From Streptomyces sp. NBC_01750 (lineage in GTDB: Bacteria; Actinomycetota; Actinomycetes; Streptomycetales; Streptomycetaceae), in assembly GCF_035918095.1 (NCBI RefSeq), contig NZ_CP109137.1, positions 5,148,001-5,212,000 of the forward strand: a stretch of 64,000 bases of DNA. Direction: 5' to 3'. The first letter of the stretch is position 1. The number at the start of each line of letters is the position of its first letter. The notes beneath the pieces are model-generated. The model was not told where the DNA came from. It did no database searches and saw nothing but the letters and a program-made list of their open reading frames with translations. Position numbers and translations under genes: made by a program. Shown in pieces: positions 53,764 to 61,752 of this stretch.

Positions 53764-54993
53764 ATGCGCGACGTCAGTCGAAGGGGTTTGCTCGGGGCGG
53801 GACTTGGGGCGGCGGCCGCGATCGGGATCGCGGGCTGCGGCTCAACCGGCCAGGACAGATCGGGACAGGCCGGGGCCGGCAAGGGCAGGGGCAGCACCCC
53901 TTCCAGGGCCGAGGGCCGGCCGATCGGCGACGGTTCCACGTCCGACACGGGAAAGCAGCCGCATCAGCCGCCGAAGCCCGTTCCTCTCGAACCGGGCCAG
54001 ACGCCGCCGCAGTTCGTGATCTTTTCCTGGGACGGGGCGGGTGAGGTCGGCAACGGCCTCTTCCCGCGCTTCCTCGAACTCGCCAGGAATCACGATGCGG
54101 CGATGACCTTCTTCCTCTCCGGGATCTATCTGCTCCCCGAGTCGAAGAAGACGCTCTACCGTCCGCCGAACAATGGCATCGGCGCGTCCGACATCGGTTA
54201 TCTCACCGACGACCACATCAAGGCGACGCTGAAGCACATACGCCAGGCATGGCTCGACGGCCATGAGATAGGCACGCACTTCAACGGGCACTTCTGCGCC
54301 GGTTCGGGAACGGTCGGCAACTGGTCGCCCGCGGACTGGCAGAACGAGATAGACCAGGCTGTGAAGTTCGTCACCGAGTGGCGTACGAACACCGGCTGGA
54401 ACGACATCGACCCGCTGCCGTTCGACTACCGCAAGGAACTTGTCGGCGCCCGCACCCCCTGCCTGCTCGGGCAGGACAAGCTGCTGCCCACCGCGAAGAA
54501 GCTGGGCTGGCGCTACGACGCGAGCTCGCCCGGCGGCCGTCAGATGTGGCCCGACAAGCGGCACGGACTCTGGGATCTTCCGCTGCAGCAGATGCCGTTC
54601 CCCGGCCACTCCTTCGAGGTGCTCTCGATGGACTACAACATCCTCGCCAATCAGTCGCAGAATTCGACCAAGGGCATGCCCGAGCGCTATCCCGGCTGGA
54701 AGAAGCAGGCCACCGGTGCCTATCTCGCCGGATTCAAGCGCGCCTACGAGTCGAATCGGGCGCCGTTCTACATAGGCAACCACTTCGAGCAGTGGAACGG
54801 CGGCATCTACATGGACGCCGTCGAGGAAGCCCTCAAGGGCATGGCCGGCAAGAAGGACGTACGGCTGGTCTCCTTCCGGCAGTTCTGCGACTGGCTCGAC
54901 GTCCAGGACCCGAAGGTGCTCGCCAAGCTCCGTACGCTCGAGGTCGGTCAGTCTCCGGCAGGCGGCTGGAACACATTCCTTAAGGCAGCCTGA
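53764..54993 (+). CDS. Polysaccharide deacetylase-like secreted lipoprotein
   Basis: 409 residues. The N terminus has a twin-arginine motif 'VSRRGLLGAGLG' and lipobox 'IAGC', so it is exported and lipid-anchored. After a Gly/Ser/Pro linker comes a NodB-like domain: 'PPQFVIFSWDGAGEVGNGLF' (motif 1), 'GHEIGTHFNGHFCAG' (HxxxH motif 2) and 'APFYIGNHFEQWNGG'. It may trim cell-wall or extracellular glycans. I chose ATG 53764; the open frame extends 51 nt upstream. Conserved next to the cytochrome c maturation genes in Streptomyces; a functional link is not known. Confidence 0.85.
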   Translation: MRDVSRRGLLGAGLGAAAAIGIAGCGSTGQDRSGQAGAGKGRGSTPSRAEGRPIGDGSTSDTGKQPHQPPKPVPLEPGQTPPQFVIFSWDGAGEVGNGLFPRFLELARNHDAAMTFFLSGIYLLPESKKTLYRPPNNGIGASDIGYLTDDHIKATLKHIRQAWLDGHEIGTHFNGHFCAGSGTVGNWSPADWQNEIDQAVKFVTEWRTNTGWNDIDPLPFDYRKELVGARTPCLLGQDKLLPTAKKLGWRYDASSPGGRQMWPDKRHGLWDLPLQQMPFPGHSFEVLSMDYNILANQSQNSTKGMPERYPGWKKQATGAYLAGFKRAYESNRAPFYIGNHFEQWNGGIYMDAVEEALKGMAGKKDVRLVSFRQFCDWLDVQDPKVLAKLRTLEVGQSPAGGWNTFLKAA

Positions 54994-55061
54994 CAAGGGG
55001 CTATCCGGGCACCCAGGGGGGCGCGGAAAGATCCCCGGAACGGCCATGCGAAACTTTTCAC

Positions 55062-55667
55062 ATGAGCCTTAGCCGTGCCTCCCGTGCTGCCCTGCTGACC
55101 GCCCTGGTCGCCGCCGGAGCTCTCACTCTGTCGGCCTGCAGCGGCGGGGACAACGGAAAGTCCGGCGGTGGCGGCGACACCAACTTCGTCACCGACACCG
55201 GCGGCATCTCCACCGTCGCCAAGGGCAGTCGCACCAGCACCAAGGAGCTCACCGGCGAGACCCTCGAGGGCAAGCCGCTCGACGTCGCCGACCTCAAGGG
55301 CAAGGTCGTCGTGATGAACGTCTGGGGTTCGTGGTGCCCGCCCTGCCGCGCCGAGGCCCCGCATTTCGCCAAGGTCGCCAAGGAGACGAAGGCGAAGGGT
55401 GTGGAGTTCGTAGGGATCAATACCCGCGACGCCAACAAGGGTCCGGCGCTCGCCTTCGAGAAGGATTTCGAGGTCGGGTACCCGAGTCTGTACGACCCGG
55501 TGGGCAAGCTGATTGTCAATGGCTTCCCCAAGGGGAGCCTCAATCCGCAGGCCATTCCCTCCACGATCGTGCTCGACCGTGAGGGAAAGATCGCCGCCCG
55601 CTCTCTCCAGGCGCTCGACGCCACACAGCTCCACAAGATCATTGACCCATTGATCGCGGAGAAGTGA
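55062..55667 (+). CDS. resA: Thiol-disulfide lipoprotein, ResA/TlpA type
   Basis: 201 residues: lipobox 'LSAC', Gly/Ser linker, then a thioredoxin fold with active site 'NVWGSWCPPCRAEAPHF' and the cis-Pro region 'NPQAIPSTIVLDREGKI'. In system II cytochrome c maturation ResA reduces the CXXCH cysteines of apocytochrome c on the outside of the membrane, taking electrons from CcdA, the next gene. Confidence 0.93.
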   Translation: MSLSRASRAALLTALVAAGALTLSACSGGDNGKSGGGGDTNFVTDTGGISTVAKGSRTSTKELTGETLEGKPLDVADLKGKVVVMNVWGSWCPPCRAEAPHFAKVAKETKAKGVEFVGINTRDANKGPALAFEKDFEVGYPSLYDPVGKLIVNGFPKGSLNPQAIPSTIVLDREGKIAARSLQALDATQLHKIIDPLIAEK

Positions 55668-55708
55668 CCGGTGGAAGCTCTGACGCCGTCCTCCTGGGGT
55701 GAGCCTCG

Positions 55709-56446
55709 GTGAACCAGACGGTCTTCAGCGGGGCACTGCTGGTCGCGCTGCCCATCGCCGTACTCGGCGGCCTCGTCTCCTTCTTCTCGCCCTGCGTACT
55801 GCCGCTCGTACCCGGCTATCTCTCGTACGTCACCGGGGTCAGCGGCAGCGACCTGGCCGAGGCCAAGCGCGGCCGGATGGTCGCCGGAGCCTCCCTCTTC
55901 GTCCTCGGCTTCACCGCCGTCTTCGTCTCCGGCGGCGCGCTCTTCGGCTACTTCGGTGCGACGCTCCAGGGTGAGAAGGAGATTCTCTCCAAGGTCCTCG
56001 GCGGGCTGATGATCCTGCTGGGTGTGTTCTTCATGGGCCTGATGCCCTGGCTCACGCAGCGCGAATTCCGCCTCCACAAGCGGCCGGTGACCGGCCTGGC
56101 CGGCGCGCCGCTGCTGGGCGCGCTGTTCGGCGTCGGCTGGACGCCCTGCATCGGCCCGACGCTCGCGTCCGTGAACGCCCTCGCCGCCGAGCAGGCGAGC
56201 GCGGGCCGGGGGGCCATACTGACGGTCGCTTACTGCATCGGCCTCGGAATGCCCTTCGTCCTCGCGGCGGTGGCCTTCCGCAAGGCGCTCGGCGCTTTCG
56301 GCTGGGTCAAGCGCCACTACGCCTGGGTGATGCGGATCGGCGGCATCATGATGATCGCGACCGGTCTGCTGCTGCTGACCGGTGTCTGGGACAGCCTGGT
56401 GCAGGGCATGCAGGGCTGGACCAACGGCTTCACGGTGGGGATCTGA
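55709..56446 (+). CDS. ccdA: Cytochrome c biogenesis protein CcdA
   Basis: 245 residues, six membrane spans. Redox cysteines sit in 'SFFSPCVLPLVPGYLSYVTG' and 'GVGWTPCIGPTLASVNAL', as in CcdA/DsbD, carrying electrons from cytosolic thioredoxin to ResA. GTG start; the gene sits 41 nt after resA and 5 nt before resB. Confidence 0.95.
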   Translation: MNQTVFSGALLVALPIAVLGGLVSFFSPCVLPLVPGYLSYVTGVSGSDLAEAKRGRMVAGASLFVLGFTAVFVSGGALFGYFGATLQGEKEILSKVLGGLMILLGVFFMGLMPWLTQREFRLHKRPVTGLAGAPLLGALFGVGWTPCIGPTLASVNALAAEQASAGRGAILTVAYCIGLGMPFVLAAVAFRKALGAFGWVKRHYAWVMRIGGIMMIATGLLLLTGVWDSLVQGMQGWTNGFTVGI

Positions 56447-56451
56447 GTTTC

Positions 56452-58140
56452 ATGAGCAAGACAGCGACCGACGAACAGAGGGACGACGGCAAGGACCTCG
56501 GAGCGGCCGGAGCTCAGCTCTCCACCGCGCCCAGGGAAGAGCTCATCGCCGGGCCCTCCCTGTCCGTCATCGGCTGGGTCCGCTGGTTCTGGCGGCAGCT
56601 GACCTCCATGCGGGTCGCGCTCATCCTGCTGTTCCTGCTCTCCCTCGGCGCGATCCCCGGCTCCCTCATCCCGCAGAACAGCGTGGACGAGCTGAAGGTG
56701 CAGACCTTCAAGGAGGCCCACAAGACGGTCTCGCCGCTCTACGAGAAGCTGCAGTTCTTCGACGTCTACAGCTCGGTGTGGTTCTCGGCGATCTACATCC
56801 TGCTGTTCGTCTCCCTCATCGGCTGCATCGTGCCGCGCTCCTGGCAGTTCGTCGGTCAGCTCCGCGGCCGGCCACCGGGTGCCCCCGGACGGCTGACCAG
56901 GCTGCCGGCGTACACCACGTGGCGCAGTGAGGCGGAGCCCGAGCAGGTGCGTGAGGCCGCGCTCGCGATACTGAAGAAGCGCCGCTTCCGCGCCCACACC
57001 GTCGGCGACGCGGTCGCCGCCGAGAAGGGCTATCTGCGCGAGGCCGGAAATCTCCTCTTCCACATCGCGCTGATCGTGATGCTGGTGTCCTTCGCCGCGG
57101 GACAGCTCTTCAAGTCCGAGGGCGGCAAGCTGATCGTCGAGGGCGACGGGTTCTCCAACACCCTCACCCAGTACGACGACTTCAAGTCCGGCTCGATGTT
57201 CAGTTCGGACGAGCTCGTGCCGTTCAGCTTCAGGCTGGACAAGTTCACGGGTACGTACGAGGAGAAGGGGTCGCAGCGCGGCACGGCGCGCACCTTCGAG
57301 GCCGGCGTCAGCTACTCGCAGGGCGGCGGGCCCGACAAGAAGTCCGTCATCCAGGTGAACAAGCCCCTGGTCGTCGACGGCACCAAGGTCTATCTGCTGT
57401 CGCACGGATACGCGCCCGTCGTCACCGTCCGCGACGGCCGCGGCAATGTCGTTTTCAACGGCGCGGTGCCGTTGCTGCCGATCGACAACAACATCACATC
57501 GACCGGCGCGATCAAGGTCATGGACGGCTACCGCGACAAGAACGGCAAGAAGGACCAGCTGGGTTTCCAGGCGTTCTTCGTGCCGACCTTCGGGGGCGCG
57601 GGCAAGGGCACGATGTTCTCGCAGTTCCCGGGTCTCGAGTTCCCGGTGCTCGCCCTCACCGGCTACCACGGCAGCCTCGGCGTCAACGCCGGTCTGCCGC
57701 AGAACGTGTACCAGCTCGACACCCGCAAGCTGACGCAGTTCAAGGACGCCAAGGGCCAGATCCTCAAGGCACGGCTGCTGCCCGGCGAGAAGATGACGCT
57801 GCCGGACGGCGCGGGCTCCATCACCTTCGAGAAGGAAGTGAAGGAGTGGGCCAGCTTCCAGATCTCGCAGCAGCCGGGTAGTGGCTGGGCGCTGACCGGC
57901 GCGATCGCCGCCATCGGGGGCCTCGTCGGCTCGCTGTTCATCCAGCGCCGGCGCGTCTGGGTCCGGGCCGTGGCGGGGGAGGACGGCGTGACCGTCGTCG
58001 AAATGGCGGGGCTCGGCCGGAGCGAGTCCCCGAAGCTTCCCGAGGAGCTGGCCGATCTGGCGGTCACGCTCCATGCAGAGGCGCCGACCGCGCCGGATCC
58101 CGATACCGCAGATGTATCTGCTGAAGGGGCTGAGAAGTGA
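56452..58140 (+). CDS. resB: Cytochrome c biogenesis protein ResB
   Basis: 562 residues, half of the system II heme-delivery/ligation complex with the CcsB partner. Three N-proximal spans ('MRVALILLFLLSLGAIPGS', 'VWFSAIYILLFVSLIGCIVP', 'GNLLFHIALIVMLVSFAAGQ'), a large extracellular domain, and a last span ('WALTGAIAAIGGLVGSLFIQ'). 'GSLIPQNSVDELKVQTF' is a family mark. The stop overlaps the next start (GTGA). Confidence 0.94.
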   Translation: MSKTATDEQRDDGKDLGAAGAQLSTAPREELIAGPSLSVIGWVRWFWRQLTSMRVALILLFLLSLGAIPGSLIPQNSVDELKVQTFKEAHKTVSPLYEKLQFFDVYSSVWFSAIYILLFVSLIGCIVPRSWQFVGQLRGRPPGAPGRLTRLPAYTTWRSEAEPEQVREAALAILKKRRFRAHTVGDAVAAEKGYLREAGNLLFHIALIVMLVSFAAGQLFKSEGGKLIVEGDGFSNTLTQYDDFKSGSMFSSDELVPFSFRLDKFTGTYEEKGSQRGTARTFEAGVSYSQGGGPDKKSVIQVNKPLVVDGTKVYLLSHGYAPVVTVRDGRGNVVFNGAVPLLPIDNNITSTGAIKVMDGYRDKNGKKDQLGFQAFFVPTFGGAGKGTMFSQFPGLEFPVLALTGYHGSLGVNAGLPQNVYQLDTRKLTQFKDAKGQILKARLLPGEKMTLPDGAGSITFEKEVKEWASFQISQQPGSGWALTGAIAAIGGLVGSLFIQRRRVWVRAVAGEDGVTVVEMAGLGRSESPKLPEELADLAVTLHAEAPTAPDPDTADVSAEGAEK

Positions 58141-59222
58141 CTCTCGCCGCCGCAACCACCAACGAGAATCTGGCGCACATCAGCAATGTGCTGATCTATT
58201 CGTCGATGGCCGTCTACACGATGGCCTTTCTCGCCCATATCGCCGAATGGGTCTTCGGCAGCCGCAGCAAGGTGGGCCGTACCGCCGCCGCGCTGACCGG
58301 CACCGCTGCCGCGGCCGGCTCGGTGAAGGTCCAGGTCAAGCAGCAGGGCGGCGGCACCGCCGTACTGGACAAGCCCAAGGTCATCACCCGCTCAGCGTCC
58401 GGGACGCGTGACGTCCCGGACGGACCCGGCGCGGCAGGCGGCACCGAGAAGGGCGATCTGTACGGCCGGATCGCCGTCTCGCTGACCGTCCTCGGCTTCT
58501 TCGTCGAGGCGGGCGGCGTCGTCGCACGCGCGCTGTCGGTGCAGCGGGCCCCCTGGGGCAACATGTACGAGTTCTCCCTCACCTTCTCCACGGTGGCGGT
58601 CGGCGCGTACCTCGGCTTCCTGCTCGCCGGGAAGAATGTCCGCTGGATGGGTCTGCTGCTGGTCGCGACCGTCCTCGCCGACCTCGGCATCGCCATCACC
58701 TGGCTGTACACCGACAGTGACCAGCTGGTCCCCGCCCTGCATTCGTACTGGCTGTGGATCCACGTCTCCACCGCGATCTTCTGCGGTGCGGTCTTCTACC
58801 TCGGCGCGGTCGGCACTCTCCTCTATCTGTTCCGTGACAGCTACGAGAACAAGCTCGCCCGCGGCGAGCAGCCCGGCGCCTTCGCGACCTCGGTCCTGGA
58901 ACGGCTGCCCGCGGCCGCCTCGCTCGACAAGTTCGCGTACCGCATCAACGCCGCGGTCTTCCCGCTCTGGACCTTCACGATCATCGCGGGTGCGATCTGG
59001 GCCGGCGACGCCTGGGGCCGCTACTGGGGCTGGGACCCCAAGGAGGTCTGGTCCTTCATCACCTGGGTCGCCTACGCCTGCTATCTGCACGCCCGCGCGA
59101 CAGCCGGCTGGAAGGGCCGCAAGGCGGCAACTCTGGCGCTCATCGCCTTCGGCTGCTGGCTCTTCAACTACTACGGCGTGAACATCTTCGTCACCGGCAA
59201 GCACTCCTACGCCGGCGTCTGA
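58137..59222 (+). CDS. ccsB: Cytochrome c biogenesis protein CcsB/ResC
   Basis: 361-residue membrane protein with the heme-handling WWD domain 'RYWGWDPKEVWSFITWVAY', flanked by likely heme-ligand histidines ('ALHSYWLWIHVSTAIF', 'CYLHARATAGW'). Works with ResB to export heme and attach it to apocytochrome c. About 80 hydrophilic residues between spans 1 and 2 are typical of actinobacteria. Last gene of the resA-ccdA-resB-ccsB operon. Confidence 0.95.
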   Translation: MTLAAATTNENLAHISNVLIYSSMAVYTMAFLAHIAEWVFGSRSKVGRTAAALTGTAAAAGSVKVQVKQQGGGTAVLDKPKVITRSASGTRDVPDGPGAAGGTEKGDLYGRIAVSLTVLGFFVEAGGVVARALSVQRAPWGNMYEFSLTFSTVAVGAYLGFLLAGKNVRWMGLLLVATVLADLGIAITWLYTDSDQLVPALHSYWLWIHVSTAIFCGAVFYLGAVGTLLYLFRDSYENKLARGEQPGAFATSVLERLPAAASLDKFAYRINAAVFPLWTFTIIAGAIWAGDAWGRYWGWDPKEVWSFITWVAYACYLHARATAGWKGRKAATLALIAFGCWLFNYYGVNIFVTGKHSYAGV

Positions 59223-59231
59223 CCGTTACGT

Positions 59232-59280
59232 CGGCGCCCGGCGCCCGGCGCCCGGCGCCCGGCGCCCGGCGCGCGGCGCC
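59232..59280. repeat. Heptanucleotide tandem repeat after ccsB
   Basis: Seven head-to-tail CGGCGCC units (the sixth ends in G), 9 nt after the ccsB stop. Likely a slippage-prone microsatellite; it can also fold, as GGCGCC is self-complementary. Confidence 0.85.
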
Positions 59281-59367
59281 GAGGTCCGGAACCGGAGGGC
59301 GGGGCGCGCCGTGACGCGGTAGCGGCGCAGGCGTGCGGAACTGCTGACTGCGCGCGAGGCTGGTGCC

Positions 59368-59898
59368 ATGACCTCCACCGTTGACCATGGCACCGGCCGG
59401 AGCGAGGGAGGCACCCAGACCCTCCACTTCGAGCTCCGCCTGCCCCACCCTGTGGACCGGGTCTGGGCTGCCGTGGCCACACCTGAGGGCGTGCGGGGCT
59501 GGCTCGCGGCCGCCGATGTGCTCGAGCCCCGGCTCGGTGGCGCGGTCACGCTGCGCGGGCTCACCACGGGTGCCGAGGGACGGCACACGTCCGTCGAGGG
59601 CCGCATCACCGCCTGGGACGTCGAGCACGTCGCCGAGTACACCGTGAACGTCCACGGCCGGATGCGCTTCCATCTGGAGCCGGCCGGCAGCACCGGCACG
59701 ACGGTCCGGTTCACCAACGAGTTCAACGGCGACGACAAGCGGCGTCCGGACCGCCTGGCGTGCTGGCACAGCCATTTCGAGTACCTCGTCGACGCGCTCG
59801 ACGGGCGGCCGGTGGACTGGTCCGGCTGGACTCCGGAGCGCAGGCAGGAGCTGCACGAGGCGTACGCGGCCCGGGAGCGTGACGTCAGTCGGCCGTGA
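59368..59898 (+). CDS. SRPBCC/AHSA1-family protein
   Basis: 176 residues of the START-like fold: 'LHFELRLPHPVDRVWAAVAT', 'PEGVRGWLAAADVLEPRLGG', 'GSTGTTVRFTNEFNGDD', 'CWHSHFEYLVDALDGRPVDW'. Binds a hydrophobic ligand or acts as Hsp90-activator-like protein; role unknown. Its last 14 nt overlap the convergent oxygenase gene. Confidence 0.88.
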   Translation: MTSTVDHGTGRSEGGTQTLHFELRLPHPVDRVWAAVATPEGVRGWLAAADVLEPRLGGAVTLRGLTTGAEGRHTSVEGRITAWDVEHVAEYTVNVHGRMRFHLEPAGSTGTTVRFTNEFNGDDKRRPDRLACWHSHFEYLVDALDGRPVDWSGWTPERRQELHEAYAARERDVSRP

Positions 59899-60814
59899 TC
59901 GCGTCGAGCTGGGCGCGCAGATAGGTGTGCGAGTCGATGCCACGGACCTCGGTTCCCGGATCGCACTCGTAGAAGTAGACGAGTGAGATCAGCTCCTCGG
60001 CCGGTACGTCCGCCGGCGGCGGCAGCACCCGGTGGCGGCCCGAGCGCCAGCGGTCGCCCGTCCAGCGGGCCATCAGATCCCCGATGTTGATGGTGAACGC
60101 CTCGGGGTCGTACGGCGCGTCCTCCCAGCCGCCCTCGTCGGTGAACACCTGCAGCCCGCCCTTGCCCGCCTGCCGGTCCAGGACCGTGACCGTGCCGAAG
60201 TCGGTGTGCGGGCCGATGCGGAACTGTCCGGGTTGCGGCTCGCCGACGGTGTCCCTCCCCGGATACCAGTTGATGTTGAAGCCCCAGGTGGGATGCCCGG
60301 TGTGCCGGGTGAAGAAGTCCTCGGTCTCGCCCAGCGCGACCCCGAGGAGCTCCAGCAGCAGGTCGGAGAGCGCCCGCAGCTGCCCGAGATACGCCTCGAC
60401 CAGCTCTTTCAGTTCCGGTACCTCCGCCGGCCAGCTGTTGGGAAGGAACCACTCGGCATCGACCGCGGGGTCGCCGGTGGGGTCCTCGGCCGCGAAGGAC
60501 AGCGACTCCTTCAGGTCCGGTGGAGTCTGCATACCCTCGGCGTACCCGTTCGCCTCGGCGCCGGGTCCCAGCCAGCCGCGTCCGCCGACCTTGACGGCGT
60601 ACGGCTCCTTGACGCCGGACGGCAGCCGGAAGAACTGCCGTGCCGCCTCCCGGATCTGCGCCCGCAGCCCTGGATCGACTCCGTGTCCAGTGACCAGGAG
60701 GAATCCGGCGGTCCGCAGGGCCTGGTCGACCCTCGCCGCGATCTCCGCGCGCGCGGCGGCGTCCCCGGTGAGCCATGGGCGCAGGTCGATGCCGGGAATC
60801 CTGGATTCAGTCAC
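59885..60814 (-). CDS. Isopenicillin N synthase-like Fe(II) oxygenase
   Basis: 309 residues of the 2-oxoglutarate/IPNS superfamily: 'IPGIDLRPWLTGDAAARAEI', 'AGFLLVTGHGVDPGLRAQI', 'GRGWLGPGAEANGYAEGMQ', iron ligands in 'FRIGPHTDFGTVTVLDRQAG' (HxD) and 'RWRSGRHRVLPPP' (distal His). Likely a dioxygenase acting on a small metabolite. I chose GTG 60814 because its start overlaps the cytosine deaminase stop by 8 nt; the open frame reaches 60859. Confidence 0.86.
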   Translation of the reverse strand: MTESRIPGIDLRPWLTGDAAARAEIAARVDQALRTAGFLLVTGHGVDPGLRAQIREAARQFFRLPSGVKEPYAVKVGGRGWLGPGAEANGYAEGMQTPPDLKESLSFAAEDPTGDPAVDAEWFLPNSWPAEVPELKELVEAYLGQLRALSDLLLELLGVALGETEDFFTRHTGHPTWGFNINWYPGRDTVGEPQPGQFRIGPHTDFGTVTVLDRQAGKGGLQVFTDEGGWEDAPYDPEAFTINIGDLMARWTGDRWRSGRHRVLPPPADVPAEELISLVYFYECDPGTEVRGIDSHTYLRAQLDAITAD

Positions 60815-61247
60815 CGATGTCCTCGTTCCACAGTTCGGGGTTGGCCTCGATGAAGTCACGCATCAGGCTCCTGCACTCGGCGTCGTCCAACAGCACGATC
60901 TCCACGCCGTGTTCGGCCAGCCAGTCGTGCCCGCCGTGGAAGGTGGCCGCCTCGCCGACCACCACCCGGGAGATCCCGAACTGCCGGACCAGACCGCTGC
61001 AGTACCAGCAGGGCGAGAGGGTCGTCACCATCGTCGTACCCCGGTACGAGCGCTGCCGGCCGGCCGCCCGGAAGGCCGCCGTCTCGGCATGCATCGACGG
61101 GTCGCCGTCCTGTACGCGGCGGTTGTGGCCGCGGCCCAGCAGCGTCCCGTCCGCGCCGTACAGCGCGGCCCCGATGGGAATCCCGCCCTCGGCCAGCCCG
61201 GTCCGCGCCTCATCGAGAGCTGTCGACAGCCACGGTTCGTACTCCAT
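60807..61247 (-). CDS. Cytosine deaminase, yeast Fcy1 type
   Basis: 146 residues of the CDA fold. Zinc and proton-shuttle residues are in 'DPSMHAETAAFRAAGR' (HAE) and 'TTLSPCWYCSGLVRQFGI' (PCxxC). The C-terminal 'MRDFIEANPELWNEDIGD' closely recalls the yeast cytosine deaminase tail, unlike bacterial CodA. It would convert cytosine to uracil, or deaminate a related base. Coupled to the downstream oxygenase by an 8-nt overlap; 5 nt follow the PLDc_N gene upstream. Confidence 0.88.
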   Translation of the reverse strand: MEYEPWLSTALDEARTGLAEGGIPIGAALYGADGTLLGRGHNRRVQDGDPSMHAETAAFRAAGRQRSYRGTTMVTTLSPCWYCSGLVRQFGISRVVVGEAATFHGGHDWLAEHGVEIVLLDDAECRSLMRDFIEANPELWNEDIGD

Positions 61248-61252
61248 GGCGT

Positions 61253-61663
61253 TCAGGACTTCTGGGGGTCGTCGCCGTTCTCGCGGCGCTTGAGCTCCTC
61301 CTCGCGGCGGCGCAGATCCGCCTCCCAGTCCTTGAGGAGAGCCTCGTCCTTTACCTCTTTGGAAGGAGCAGCCTCGTCCTTGAGGGACTTGAGGAAGTCG
61401 GGGTTGTCGTCGGGCGCGACCCACTCCGTGCGGTGGCTGCGGTGCCACTCGGAGGGTGTGCTGCCGTCGGCGGAGACCTTGCGCGCCTTGCCGGCGACGA
61501 GCCAGGCGACCGGACCGATCAGCACCTCGCCGAAGAGCAGCACGATGATGATCCACACCACCTTGGGGAGGTGCTTGACCTCTTGCTCGGGGGTGTTGAG
61601 GCAGTCGATGAAGGCGTAGATCCACAGCGCCAGGACCAGCAGGAAGGGCAGATACCGGAGCAT
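61253..61663 (-). CDS. PLDc_N domain membrane protein
   Basis: 136 residues: two spans ('YLPFLLVLALWIYAFIDCL', 'VVWIIIVLLFGEVLIGPVAW') form the PLDc_N (phospholipase D N-terminal) domain without a phospholipase, followed by a charged helical tail ('DWEADLRRREEELKRRENGD'). Function unknown. First gene of a probable three-gene unit with the deaminase and oxygenase. Confidence 0.85.
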   Translation of the reverse strand: MLRYLPFLLVLALWIYAFIDCLNTPEQEVKHLPKVVWIIIVLLFGEVLIGPVAWLVAGKARKVSADGSTPSEWHRSHRTEWVAPDDNPDFLKSLKDEAAPSKEVKDEALLKDWEADLRRREEELKRRENGDDPQKS

Positions 61664-61752
61664 GGTGGTGCGATCCCCTCGGGGGAGCGGTGGCGGGGCC
61701 CCGTAGGCCCCGGTGACGGGTACAGGGTAGTGGGTGGCCGATACTGGTTGGC

